NCBI GenBank assembly: GCA_032718565.1
Contig: JAVGVS010000528.1
Location: forward strand, 90,001 to 154,000
Direction of reading: 5' to 3'
Origin: Distichodus sexfasciatus
Lineage: Eukaryota > Chordata > Actinopteri > Characiformes > Distichodontidae
Length of the DNA: 64,000 nucleotides
Shown here piece by piece: positions 21,116 to 30,701 of the stretch. The first letter of the stretch is position 1; each line of letters opens with the position of its first letter. Position numbers and translations under genes: made by a program. A model generated the notes under the pieces. The model made no database searches. It had not been told where the DNA came from and saw only the letters and a program-made list of their open reading frames with translations.

Positions 21116-21805
21116 ACTACAGTGCATACAGAGGACTTAATGAGTTTATTACCACATTTGTGTTGTAATATTTACCCAGGATTTCTGCCGGCACGGTAAA
21201 TATTTCTGCTCTAGTTTGTCTGCTGATGGATCATTTTCATAAGACACAAAGTGCAAGCCTCCCAAAGCGCATATGCTCAAAACAGGAAGGAACACATAAA
21301 AGATATGTGGTGGAAATAAAATACTGATTTAAAAAGAACAAAAGGAAAAAGTCTGGAATCCCACTGGTGATTAAAGCAGATATGAGGGATAATGCCAACA
21401 GAAAATCTTCTCTGGTGAAAACGAAATATTGCCAGTTTTCTTTTTATATGACCAGAGCACCTCTTTAAATATTATGAGATTTGCTGCTGTTATGTGTTAT
21501 GGAACATTTTAACAAATAAGACTGTTGCTCATTAACATTAAACATGGTTAAATTTCAGACTCCCATGATGCATTGCTGTCTGATGTTCATTAAGTTTGCT
21601 AACTGCTTATTAAGCATATTAATAATGCAGAGTGTAATTACAGCTGTTGAGAGCGAAGATGAACAGCAGACTGCTCACGGCAGAACACACTTGAAATAAT
21701 AAGCAGTTTTCCAAGAAACCCTGCAGGACCAAACACACAGAAATCAGACCCAATCAGCAGAGAACGATCAGACGAGTTTGGTTGCATAATGAGCTTAATT
21801 AGTTA
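21116..21805. other. Gene-free intergenic sequence
   Basis: AT-rich, with no supported gene and no recognised repeat. Confidence 0.3.
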
Positions 21806-22265
21806 AAGATATTGGGCTTCATTCACCAGTATTTTACATTTTTTGCTTAAATGTGTTCTAAAGAAAGCTATTATATTTGAATAGCATAATATTGTACTGT
21901 AGAACTGTAGAAAACCCAATCGACAACAACAATAAGTTTTATATTTACAGCATTTATCACATGCTCTTATCCGGAGTGACTTCCATTTTCATAATTTCAA
22001 GAACAGTCTCCCTGCAGCAACTTGGGGTTAAGGGGGTTACTTAGGTGGTCAGTGGTGGTAGTGCTGGAGGTAGACCTCAAACCCACAACCTCTTGGCCCA
22101 AAGGCAAGTATCCTAACCACTAGGCCACCACCTGCACTAAGAGATCTGTTATAAAATCTGCATATGACTGCTCGTCACCGTTTGTAGTTCTGTTCTGACC
22201 AAATCTCAATAAGAACACTGGTGAATGTCAGAATCTGGTGAAAACAGTGTAAAAAGCTGCTGTTT
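21806..22265 (+). mobile_element. MITE family F2 copy with nested SINE
   Basis: Left end GGGCTTCATTCACCAGTATT (21810 on). The right part reads AACACTGGTGAATGTCAGAA and GTGAAAACAGTGTAAA. This is the same order as in 59685-60330 and 44404-44675. A minus-strand SINE-B (21943-22140) is inserted in the middle. Confidence 0.55.
21943..22140 (-). mobile_element. SINE family B, near full length
   Basis: Minus strand: head GGTGGTGGCCTAGTGGTTAG, B-box-like GAGGTTGTGGGTTTGAGGTC, the AACCCCAAGTTGCTGCAGGG body and the tail CTCCGGATAAGAGCATGTGA. Confidence 0.75.
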
Positions 22266-23075
22266 TAATAAAGTAGTTACTACACTACAAGCTACAGAGA
22301 AACAGTGACTACATGCAAACATCCAGTAATACTGAGTGTCTGCAGCAGTCGTAAAACCCAGCAGAGAGGCGGAGCTGAGGTGGAAGTGGGTGGAGCAAGT
22401 GGGCTTGTGGTTATAACAAACCCAGTGCTGACTGAGAATCGACTCCAGTCTGTTTGTGTGGTTTTCATTAGAAGAGCATCTAAATTATGCACAAGTGGCT
22501 CTTAAGGGAGTAATTACAGCTGCAGTGATCAATATGTCAGCAGCTCTCATCGCACTCTCCTCTCAACTAACACTCATTGGAGGGATGTGAACCATTTTCA
22601 TTATTTTACGGGAATTACAGGTTCGCATGTGCATGTTAAAATCTACATTAGTTTACACGTGATTGTACATGATCAATGGATTGTGAAGTGTGAAACCAAC
22701 ACAGTGTTTAGAGCCACAGATGTTAACTTAGAGTTCCGGCGTCTCCATGCTGGCAGTAGGGGCGCTCTGCTAATTAGACTGTGGGTGGGTAAGTGGGTTT
22801 CTACTAGTGTTCAAATGTGAGATTAAAACATGCTTGATCAGGAAAGAGGGAGAGAAGGAGCTGGCACACCATCGTCACACATCGGCCCAGTGAGCTGTAA
22901 TGTAAGGAGGCATTTAGAGGTAACGTAGAGCTGGGGGTTTCCAGAGGGCATCTACCCCCAGGCAAACTGCCCTTTGTTCAGTCAAGTCAGGTCAAATTTA
23001 TTCATAAAGCACATTTATAAAGCAGTAGTTTGGAGCAATATGCAGGACAACTTAGACAGTAAAACAAACTACAAC
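22266..23075. other. Gene-free intergenic sequence
   Basis: No supported gene. GTCAAGTCAGGTCAAATTTA near 22981-23000 and TTCATAAAGCACATTTATAA resemble a widespread fish LINE 3' end. Confidence 0.35.
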
Positions 23076-23345
23076 CACTCTCATTCCAGAGCAACTTCCA
23101 TCTCCTAATTACAGGAACAGCCTCGATGGAGAGATTAGGAGAAAAGAGTAACATCACCCCCTCAGTAAAGGCACCACTGAGCTACTCATTAGCAAGGTAC
23201 CATACCCAAGCACTGCTCCCTGGACGCTGCCAAAAAGCTGTCCACTGCTCCTTCACGGATGGGTCAAACGCAGAGCTCACATTTCAGTGTGATGCACTGT
23301 ATGCTGTGCTGTGTTCACAATCACATATTATCACACACTTAAATT
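23076..23345. mobile_element. Two SINE fragments (family B, then family A)
   Basis: 23076-23150 carries CATTCCAGAGCAACTTCCAT and TAATTACAGGAACAGCCTCG, a minus-strand family B tail. 23155-23345 carries the family A body on plus: AGCAAGGTACCATACCCAAG, CCACTGCTCCTTCACGGATG, ending near CACATATTATCACACAC. Confidence 0.6.
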
Positions 23346-24500
23346 CACTTAAAATTCACAAACACAAGGTTTCAGTCACTTAGAGCACCATGCAAAGCTC
23401 ATCCCAAAGTCTTGTAGCAGCAACTGGGCTGTCAGCAGGAGTTTGTGGCGCAGCCTTAAAACATACAAACTTAAAAATGAATTCTGAACTTCTGAAGCTA
23501 GTGAATGGAGACCAACACGGGCGAGGCGTGAACCCTTCTCCCATGCTAGTTAAAAATCTGGCTGCTGCTCTATTCTATTCATTTATTGCATTTTATTTTT
23601 TAAAACCTTTAAATCGCAACTGCACCAACCACCAAAGCAAATTCCTTACATGTAACAATGTAACTTCATTCTGGTTCTGAAAGAATTGTATGACTGTATC
23701 TTGATGCTTTTGAGGAAAAAGAAACTTTAACTTGGTGATATTCCTCATCTGATAAATGCTAGCCTTGATACAGAAGATAATTACTTTTTAAAGGTGAATG
23801 ACTGATCAGCTCACAATGTGAGACACAATGTGGCTCTCAAACTCTGTTTAACTCCTAAATAACGCATCAGAGCTGCTGCTGACTCTGAGGGCTTTAATGG
23901 CTTGTAATTTCCTGTTTTTATGGTGAGTGTTACGTGAAGTGATTAGGAGGGCGAGTGTGTTTCTGCCCTGCGGTGTGTAAAGTCATTTATAACCAGCAGT
24001 ATCAGTCCCTGGGGTTTAGGCTGATAAGTGCGAAGAGTACGCCCAGTGTAATGGTCATTATGCACGTCTCTCTGTGAGAAAGCACCACGAAGAGACGCTG
24101 GTGTGGAGAGATGCAGCACCGTGTTGATGTGGGGTTATTGCTGGTGTGAGATGAGAGTTTGGAATCGATGGTATCGGCTCCTGAAGGCAGGCAGACCACA
24201 GGGAGGTTTAAAACACTCAATTCCTGGTTTACCGACTAATAAATGTGTGCTGAATATATGGTCACATCTCACATCAGACGCACATCTCTTTGGGTTGTGG
24301 TTTGTTTGCAGCTCTTTTTCCTGTGGTTGATTTTACAATGAGATGGTGAGTGTTTCCCACTGGGCAGAGCGCTGAACTTCCATTCATAATGTGAGGAAAT
24401 TGAACTCTCAATTCCTACAGCACATTTCCCACAGGACTTCAGGCCACTCATTTTTCAGATCTGCCGAACTGTTAACTCTTGATGAAGCTGTGAAAATATT
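23346..24500. other. Gene-free intergenic sequence
   Basis: No supported gene or clear repeat. Overlapping short frames on both strands lack domains. Confidence 0.3.
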
Positions 24501-24502
24501 TT

Positions 24503-24570
24503 TTTTATTTCCTAATTACAGGGATCGTCTTCCTGCAGCAGCTCTGGGATTAAGGGTGTTGCTAAGGGTC
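24503..24570 (-). mobile_element. SINE family B fragment
   Basis: CCTAATTACAGGGATCGTCT and CCTGCAGCAGCTCTGGGATT match the tail half of family B in minus orientation. Confidence 0.5.
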
Positions 24571-24574
24571 TATA

Positions 24575-24888
24575 TATATTCATTCATTCATTATCCAAAC
24601 CGCTTAATCCCAACCAGGGTCATGGTGGAGGGACCAACCCTGGTGGGGACCAACCCTGGGCAGGCCCCAACACACCGCAGGGCACACACACACTCACACT
24701 CTCACTTAGAGACGCCAATAAACCTATATTGCATGCTTTTGGACTGTGGGAGGAAACCGGAGCACCCAGAGAAAGCCCACACAAACACGGGGAGAAACTC
24801 CACACAGAAAGACCCTACGACCGACCGGGTAATCGAACCCAGGACCTTATTGCTGTGAGGCAACAGTGCTAACCACTGAACCATATGA
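24575..24888 (-). mobile_element. DANA/HE1-like SINE, minus orientation, near full length
   Basis: The plus-strand left end has the ATTCATTCATTCATTATCC tail. Reverse-complemented, the head includes GGTTCAGTGGTTAGCACTGT, a B-box-like GGGTTCGATTACCCGGTCGG, a TGTGTGGAGTTTCTCCCCGT segment and CCGGTTTCCTCCCACAG. Confidence 0.8.
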
Positions 24889-24970
24889 ATATGTGAATGT
24901 GAATACTGAAATCATCAGCACCGCATGTAGGGAGTGTAAAGCTGTGTGTGATAAACTGAGTATGTGAGTT

Positions 24971-25162
24971 TGACCAGTTGGTAGCGTAACGGTAGGGAGT
25001 TGTCCCCATGACTGGAAGGTCGCTGGTTCAAGTCCCTGACTGGTAAAGATATCACCGAGGTATTCATGAGCAAGGTACCGTCCCCAAGCAAAGGAGCTGC
25101 CCTCTGCTTCTTCACAGATGGGTCAAATGCAGAGGTCACATTTGGTTGTGGTGCATTCACTT
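24971..25162 (+). mobile_element. tRNA-derived SINE (family A), with both promoter boxes
   Basis: A-box-like TAGCGTAACGGTAGGGAG lies at about 24982-24999 and B-box GGTTCAAGTCC at 25025-25035, the best preserved internal pol III promoter of this family in the window. The body has GAGCAAGGTACCGTCCCCAA, then a GGTTGTGGTGCATTCAC end. Confidence 0.8.
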
Positions 25163-26210
25163 ATTCCTGAGTTAAACTGGATAAATTGGTGGCTGTTTTT
25201 AATATGAGCTCTCATGTGTTTCTGTGTGTTTCTCTAGTTTTATAGGATCTGTCCCTTGGATCTTGACTCCAGCACGGTGCCACTTTAAACCTGAGATCTC
25301 TGGACTGTTGTCTGAGGTCACTTCTTTAACCCTGACCAAAGCAGAGGTCAACACTACAGATTATTATGTTAGCATTATGTTTTAACACAGAAGCACTTTA
25401 TGAACATTAAGGTGTATTTCTCAATTTATTTGCTGACAGACTCAGCGTTCTGGTCGTTCCGTGTCCTGTGTCAGCAGCTCTGGAAGGAGATTTTGTGGGA
25501 ATAATAACCTCTCTGCATTAATAATGGAAACCAGCAGCTTCTCCTAAACTAAAGTGCCATTCAGGCTACAGCAAAGCTCGGATGAAGAACCATTAACAGA
25601 TCACTGGGAGAGAGAAAGTAAAGGCTGTTAAACGGTGATGGAGGCAGAGCTCAGGAGATTGAGGTGCTTATATATTACACTCCACCCACTTTTTACATTG
25701 TTCATTAGGTTTTAACATGAAGCACCAAGAGACAGAAAATGCTAAAGAACCCTTAATGCAGGTTTCTCATTCTTTTTGCTGACACGTTGTCAAATATCTT
25801 CAATTATTCCTTGCTCCTGTTCTAGACAGGCTTCAGTGATGGAGTAGTTTGATATTTGAACTCACAACAACAACAAAAATCCTGCACATGACAGAACTAG
25901 TGAACTCTGCGGTATGTTTAACACACTTTCTCAATTTCACTGAATAATCCAAATTTAATTTAGCACAAAAAGGAAAAGGCAGACAGAGATTCATGTTATT
26001 GTTACAGGTTTAGTACTTTTGCTTTGTGCAATATTACATGAAACATGAAACAAGATGTTAAGAAACATAGAGGACATAAGAAGACATGAGGAAGACGTAA
26101 TTATTAAAAATAAAACGTTACAAAATAAAATAACCCATGCTTACTGAACCCCAAGCCCCCAGAAGTTAAGGCATCATTCATCATCATGCAGGCTGCTCCG
26201 TGCAGGCGTC
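25163..26210. other. Intergenic sequence 3' of the second CART-like gene
   Basis: No coding region. TTTAAT at about 25954-25959 gives ATTAAA on minus, about 255 nt after the second CART-like stop, a possible but weak polyadenylation signal. Confidence 0.35.
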
Positions 26211-26318
26211 TCAGATGCACTTCAGCAGGAAGGAGTTACAGTAAGAGCCTCCTCCACACTCACACAGAGGCCCGAAGCGGGGACCCAGCCTCATGGCACA
26301 GCGGCCCCCAACTGCACA
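26211..26318 (-). CDS. Second CART-like gene coding exon 3
   Basis: Encodes the cysteine core (CAVGGRCAMRLGPRFGPLC...) and the stop TGA. Acceptor TCCTGCAG|TGT. Cysteine spacing is identical to canonical CART, while the loop between the fourth and fifth cysteines is glycine-rich. Confidence 0.9.
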   Translation of the reverse strand, partial: CAVGGRCAMRLGPRFGPLCECGGGSYCNSFLLKCI

Positions 26319-28040
26319 CTGCAGGAGAAAGAGAGATGTCTCACAATCACAGTTTATTAAAAGTGGTTTTAACACAGCAGTTTGGAGAAGAACTGGAACT
26401 GGACGTGTCTGACTTCTCTCACCCTGAACACAAACTCCTTCAGTCTTTCCCTTTTGACAGGAGGTGGTGGTTTATTAAAACCAAAACCTCACAACACAAG
26501 GCCAGTCTGTCCCACATCAATACGGCCAGAGACCCCCACTGACCCTCATCTCCCATCCTGTAATATTACTACATCTGCTCTACGTGCTGTGTTTTTAAAC
26601 ACCTTTATAATCAAGTCATGCTTTACCTACATAATGTACAGTTATTTATTTATTTATTTAAATTTATTTAGATTTGCATGCATCCTCTACTTGCAGCACA
26701 TTCTCATTATGATTTATGTCTCATTCTGTAACCTATTGATGCAAATTCTGTATCTTACTGTACGGCTTGCAGCACTGTCTTTACATTAGTCTTTTTTTCA
26801 ACTGTACATTATTAGATCCCTATTGCACTATCCTTTTATTTATATTATTATCTTTTATTGTATTTTAATTATTTTAATCTCATCCGCTGTAGCACCAACA
26901 ACCAAATCAAATCCCCTGTATGTGAAAAGAAACTTGGTAATAAATTTAATTCTGCTTCTGATTGGATGCAGAAATCATAGTAAAACAACCACAACACGAT
27001 CACCACAAGCACCACAACAACACAACCACAGCAGCAGCAGCAGTCTGACCCTGGGGATGGCACGCTTCTCAGGCAGCTCGCTACGGATCTTCTCCAGAAG
27101 TTGCTCCACAGCCTCCACCTGCAAACAGCAGCAGCTACACTTAGATTCACGACATTTAGCAGATGCTCTTATGCAGAGCAACACACATCTGCGTTTTGTA
27201 GTCCACATCTGCTCTTCAAACCTGACTAAAGTCAACTTAAATCAACAGCTGCTGTTCAACTGAGTTACACACCCTTACAAACCCTGTCCAAGAAAATGTC
27301 AGAAGTTAATGAACAGACAACAAGAGGACAATAGGAAAGGTCTCAATTTTCTGAAGATATAATAAGTAAGTAGGTGTGAGTAGTGGATCCTCCTGGTGCT
27401 TATTGAAGAGAGAGGTCTACTGAAGAGGTTTGCAGACAGCACTGCACTCTTTTCTGCATAACTGTCAGCTCCACTCAACACTGTTAACTCTATTCGTGAT
27501 CTTAATAAAAGAATTAAGTTGATGTTAATACACTCCACAAAAATTCATTTCATTCATCTTCATGAGGAAACTGAATTTTGGTGCAACTCAGAATTGAATT
27601 TTTGTATTAACTCCAGGACTAATTCAATAGATTTGAGTGTACTTTGATTTTTGCATCATGGAAATTTGGTAAATGCGATGTAACACAAGTTAGTTGCACT
27701 GACTCACTTAAAAAATGTGTGCAATATACTTAATATTTTTAGCTAAGTTAACGAACACATGACTCACTTGTACTCCATTAGATTTATATACTACCACAGA
27801 TTATGTGATTTAAGGCAGCTGGACTGCTCAGTTAGAGAAGTAATGCATCAGCTTTTATTGTAGTAGCTGAGCAGCAAATCTCTAAGATCACAAATCCACA
27901 CCAAACCCACAACTCACCAGCTCGGTGTCGGTCCCGGGTTCGGGTTCTGGTTCTGGTTCGGGTGACTCCCGGGCAGCAGGGAGAGCGCTGCAGGTGAGCG
28001 CGAGCAGCACGAGCGTGGGGAGGAGCGTGCTGGTTACCAT
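26211..28040 (-). CDS. Divergent CART-like neuropeptide precursor, complete
   Basis: Three minus-strand exons, 27918-28040, 27050-27118 and 26211-26318, join in frame to give 99 aa. Residues 1-23 (MVTSTLLPTLVLLALTCSAL...) form a signal peptide, followed by an E-P repeat (ESPEPEPEPEPG). The exon 2 helix VEAVEQLLEKIRSELPEKR ends in the KR cleavage site. Only four residues (AIPR) then precede the cysteine core. The core is 35 residues with cysteines at 1, 7, 19, 21, 27 and 34, exactly the spacing of the other CART gene, and ends NSFLLKCI. Exon phases and the 108-nt last exon match it too. In known CART the stretch between KR and the first cysteine is about 13 residues (VPIYEKKYGQVPM in mammals), so this mature peptide is shortened to about 39 residues. 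The exon 2 donor AGG|GTCAGA is weak; it is chosen because it alone keeps phase 0 into TGT. The paralog number is not assigned. Confidence 0.85.
27050..27118 (-). CDS. Second CART-like gene coding exon 2
   Basis: Encodes 23 residues, VEAVEQLLEKIRSELPEKR plus AIPR. Acceptor TTTGCAG|. Donor AGG|GTCAGA has a poor +3 to +6 match. Exon 2 is 69 nt here but 84 nt in the neighbouring CART gene. Confidence 0.75.
27148..27195 (-). mobile_element. SINE family B tail fragment in CART-like intron 1
   Basis: CATTTAGCAGATGCTCTTAT and GCAGAGCAACACACATCTGC match the family B tail in minus orientation. Confidence 0.45.
27918..28040 (-). CDS. Second CART-like gene coding exon 1
   Basis: Encodes residues 1-41: signal peptide and E-P repeat, ending ACCGAGCTG|GTGAGT. 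The E-P repeat is a GAACCN hexanucleotide run at about 27938-27967. Confidence 0.88.
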
Positions 28041-28076
28041 GGTGCTGGAGCCGAACCCGAACCGGACCTACAGCAC

Positions 28077-28084
28077 CTCTTATA
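28077..28084 (-). promoter_or_regulatory. TATA box of the second CART-like gene
   Basis: CTCTTATA on plus reads TATAAGAG on minus, 37-44 bp before the ATG. This would give a very short 5'UTR. A GC-box-like CCACGCCCC lies a little further upstream (about 28106-28114). Confidence 0.55.
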
Positions 28085-28114
28085 CGGACACAAGCTCCAC
28101 CCACCGGGGCGTGG

Positions 28115-29407
28115 CTTTCATGTGCAGGGGAGGAGCTAACAGGCGGGTTCATCTTCATCACACTCACACACAGAGGAAGGCTCATAAAAACTCCGTTAGA
28201 CGGGGTCCAGGGTTCCATCAATAACCTTTATGCTATAGACTCTGCAGCACTAACAAATGATACAGTTGTCTGCAACAAAACAGTCTTTATGAAACCAAAA
28301 GCGCCTAAATATCCAAGGTGGACTCTTTGCATTTTAGAAAGGCACAAACTAAACAGAAAGTAAAATAAAGAATACCAAGAATACTCTAAATACCATGTTT
28401 ACTTTATCAAAATACTTCACACATTCACCAAATCCACATACACTGTGTGAGCTAAACAGAGAAAACTTTAACATTGCTTTCATCCTAAATGCATTCAGTG
28501 ACAACTTCTTCCAAAATTCATAAACACCTCTCAGTCAATATTCACTGCAAGTAAAATAGGCTACTGTGCAATTGCAACAATTTTTGCAAGAATTCAGATG
28601 CTCTGTTCAAAACAGTCAACATTCACTTCAGCAGCTAAGAAAACTAAAATTACTTTAGGCGTGCTGCAAATCTTTGAATTACTGTCATTACTATTTTATA
28701 TTGTTTGGTTTTGAATGTACTGCCAGTTATTGATTGCACTGGTTCTTTTACCGTACATTGCACATATAGCTGAATGTCATATTTACCGTATGTTTTTTAT
28801 TACAATATTTACTGTAAGAACCGTCATATTTTTTCCTGTTTCCACTTTCTGAAATCTAAGATATGCAACAAAATACAGTTGTATTTTGCTGTGCTTTAAG
28901 TTGTTCATCTCTTTAAGCTCAGTGTAGGCTACTTTGTGTCATAAAACAGTCCTACAGGCCGAGCTGGGTTTATCTGCTCTTCATCATCCCGCGTGGAACG
29001 CTATTGGACAGTTAAGAGGTGGAAAAACAACCAGTTTTTCAAGAACACCAGACCTAAGATTAGTAGTGTGACTATCATGTTTTCACTTATTCGTACAGAA
29101 AGGAGGCTTTAACTCTGATCATATGTTCTAATCGGGTCTGGCTCTATGGGGGGAATCACAAGCCTAGCCCACCCACCTGAGGGGAAGAGAGAGATTTAAA
29201 AAATATGCCATATGTCTTTTTATTTCTGAATTTTAATTAATTGGTTTTGTAAAAATGTTTTTTAAATTCATAATAAATAAATAAAAAATACCCGCATGCT
29301 GTGCTGTGTTGTGTTCACAGTGACAAATAATCACTCACTTTTTCACTTTTCACCTTTAAGTAATGCAGGAGTCGTGTAATGTCTATAATGTATTGCATTT
29401 TGGAACT
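28115..29407. other. Gene-free intergenic sequence between CART-like gene and iqgap1
   Basis: AT-rich. It holds a short SINE family A tail at about 29292-29342 (GCATGCTGTGCTGTGTTGTG, ACAAATAATCACTCAC). No gene was recognised. Confidence 0.4.
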
Positions 29408-29415
29408 TGCCTAAC

Positions 29416-30257
29416 CAGGGGTGGAAGTAACGAATTACAAATACTCACGTTACTGTAATTAAGTCGTTTTTTGGGGTACTTGTACTTTTATGAGTAGTTT
29501 TTCAAGTGTGTAATTTTACTCATACTTGAGTACAATTTACACCATGTAATCTACTTCGCTACTTATAAAATCAAAAGTCGCTACTGAGTATGCCCACAAT
29601 TTGAATTAATATTCAAACCTTTCATCTGCATCTTTGCAGCCAATAAGGCTGTGCAATCGCGACCGCGCCAATTAATCTATAACGTAAGCAAAGAATTAAC
29701 TCCGCTGCAGCAGCAGGCACAGGTGTCTGGAGGTACCACACAGCGGAGTACAAACTAATTTATAGACTGAAGATTTGGAGAAAAAGAAGCCAAAATGGAG
29801 ACAGAAGACAACACAGTCAACCGTGAAAATGATGGAGAAAAGACGAAGGACGAGTGCCCGCTGCCTGTTGTTCGCAGTGTACTGGGAAAAGTTTAAACTG
29901 TTCTATGCATGTTCAAAAACATTTTTGTCATTGTTTTAACAAACAAAATTCCTGCTTTATATCTACATTCATTTACAAAACAAATTGCCATTCTATACCT
30001 TGTTCATCTGAGAAATGTGCTTTGAATGTAGATATTTTAGACTGGTGAATCGAATCGAATGCCTGCTATTGACGACGCAATAAAACATCCATCGGTTAAA
30101 AAGTAATTAATACTCTGAGTAGTTTTTGAGGAGTAGTTTGTACTTTTACTCAAGTATTTTTTTAACACCAGTACTTTTACTTGTAATTGAGTACATTTTA
30201 ACCAGTGTAACAGTACTTGTACTTGAGTACAAATTTTCAGTACTCTTTCCACCTCTG
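29416..30257. mobile_element. Non-autonomous hAT-type element with perfect 8-bp duplication
   Basis: Ends are CAGGGGTGGAAGTAACGAAT on the left and, reverse-complemented, CAGAGGTGGAAAGAGTACTG on the right. TGCCTAAC is repeated exactly on both sides (29408-29415 and 30258-30265). An 8-bp duplication with CAGNGGTGGAAA ends fits the hAT superfamily. At 842 bp, it contains no transposase domain. Confidence 0.9.
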
Positions 30258-30309
30258 TGCCTAACACAGTTTATTTCAGGTGGTATAGATATTGAGTCCT
30301 CTCTCCCAA

Positions 30310-30655
30310 ACGTCTGCTGATCTAGCGTGAGTGCGCCGCGCCGCTGCCGTGTTGTTAGCGGTGTGGTCCGGCAGGGGGGGCTGCAGCTGCAGGCCGCGTC
30401 TCGGGGAGTTTCCTGGAGCAGCACATAGCTGAGGGTTTGGGGCAGAAACACACCCTTCACACCGGAGACATTTCACCAAAAAACGGAGTGGCGAGTGTGT
30501 GCTGGAGGACGGACCGGGCCCAAAGGCGCTGCTGCAGCCCGGAGCGGACACGCACGTCAGAAGAGAGAGAGAGAGAGACAGATAGAGAGAGAAAGATAGC
30601 GATAGAGAGACCACACAGAAAACAGTCGAGGATTTTACTGTAACTTCTAGAGAAA
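30310..30655 (+). promoter_or_regulatory. iqgap1: CpG-rich iqgap1 promoter and 5'UTR
   Basis: CpG density is high from about 30325 to 30550 (GCGCCGCGCCGCTGCCG and similar). The stretch ends in a GA-rich run (30560-30612), probably 5'UTR, directly before the ATG at 30656. No TATA box was found. This suits a broadly expressed gene. The hAT element ends only about 50 bp upstream. Confidence 0.5.
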
Positions 30656-30701
30656 ATGTCAAGTTCTGACGAAGCAGACGCGATGAGGCCGCGATACGGC
30701 T
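30656..30701 (+). CDS. iqgap1: iqgap1 exon 1 (coding part)
   Basis: Residues 1-15 and one base of codon 16: MSSSDEADAMRPRYG, resembling the mammalian N-terminus (M-S-x-x-D-E-x-D...R-P-x-Y-G). Donor T|GTAAGT. A second in-frame ATG (codon 10) exists, but the first fits the family. Confidence 0.88.

Noticed and set aside
22750..22772. CTCF-like GGCAGTAGGGGCGCT
   Set aside because: One G is missing from the core run and the first position mismatches, so it falls short of the consensus found at 2695.
24971..25040. tRNA-like A and B boxes suggesting a tRNA gene
   Set aside because: The sequence continues into a conserved SINE body shared with nine or so other places, and no cloverleaf with proper arms could be drawn.
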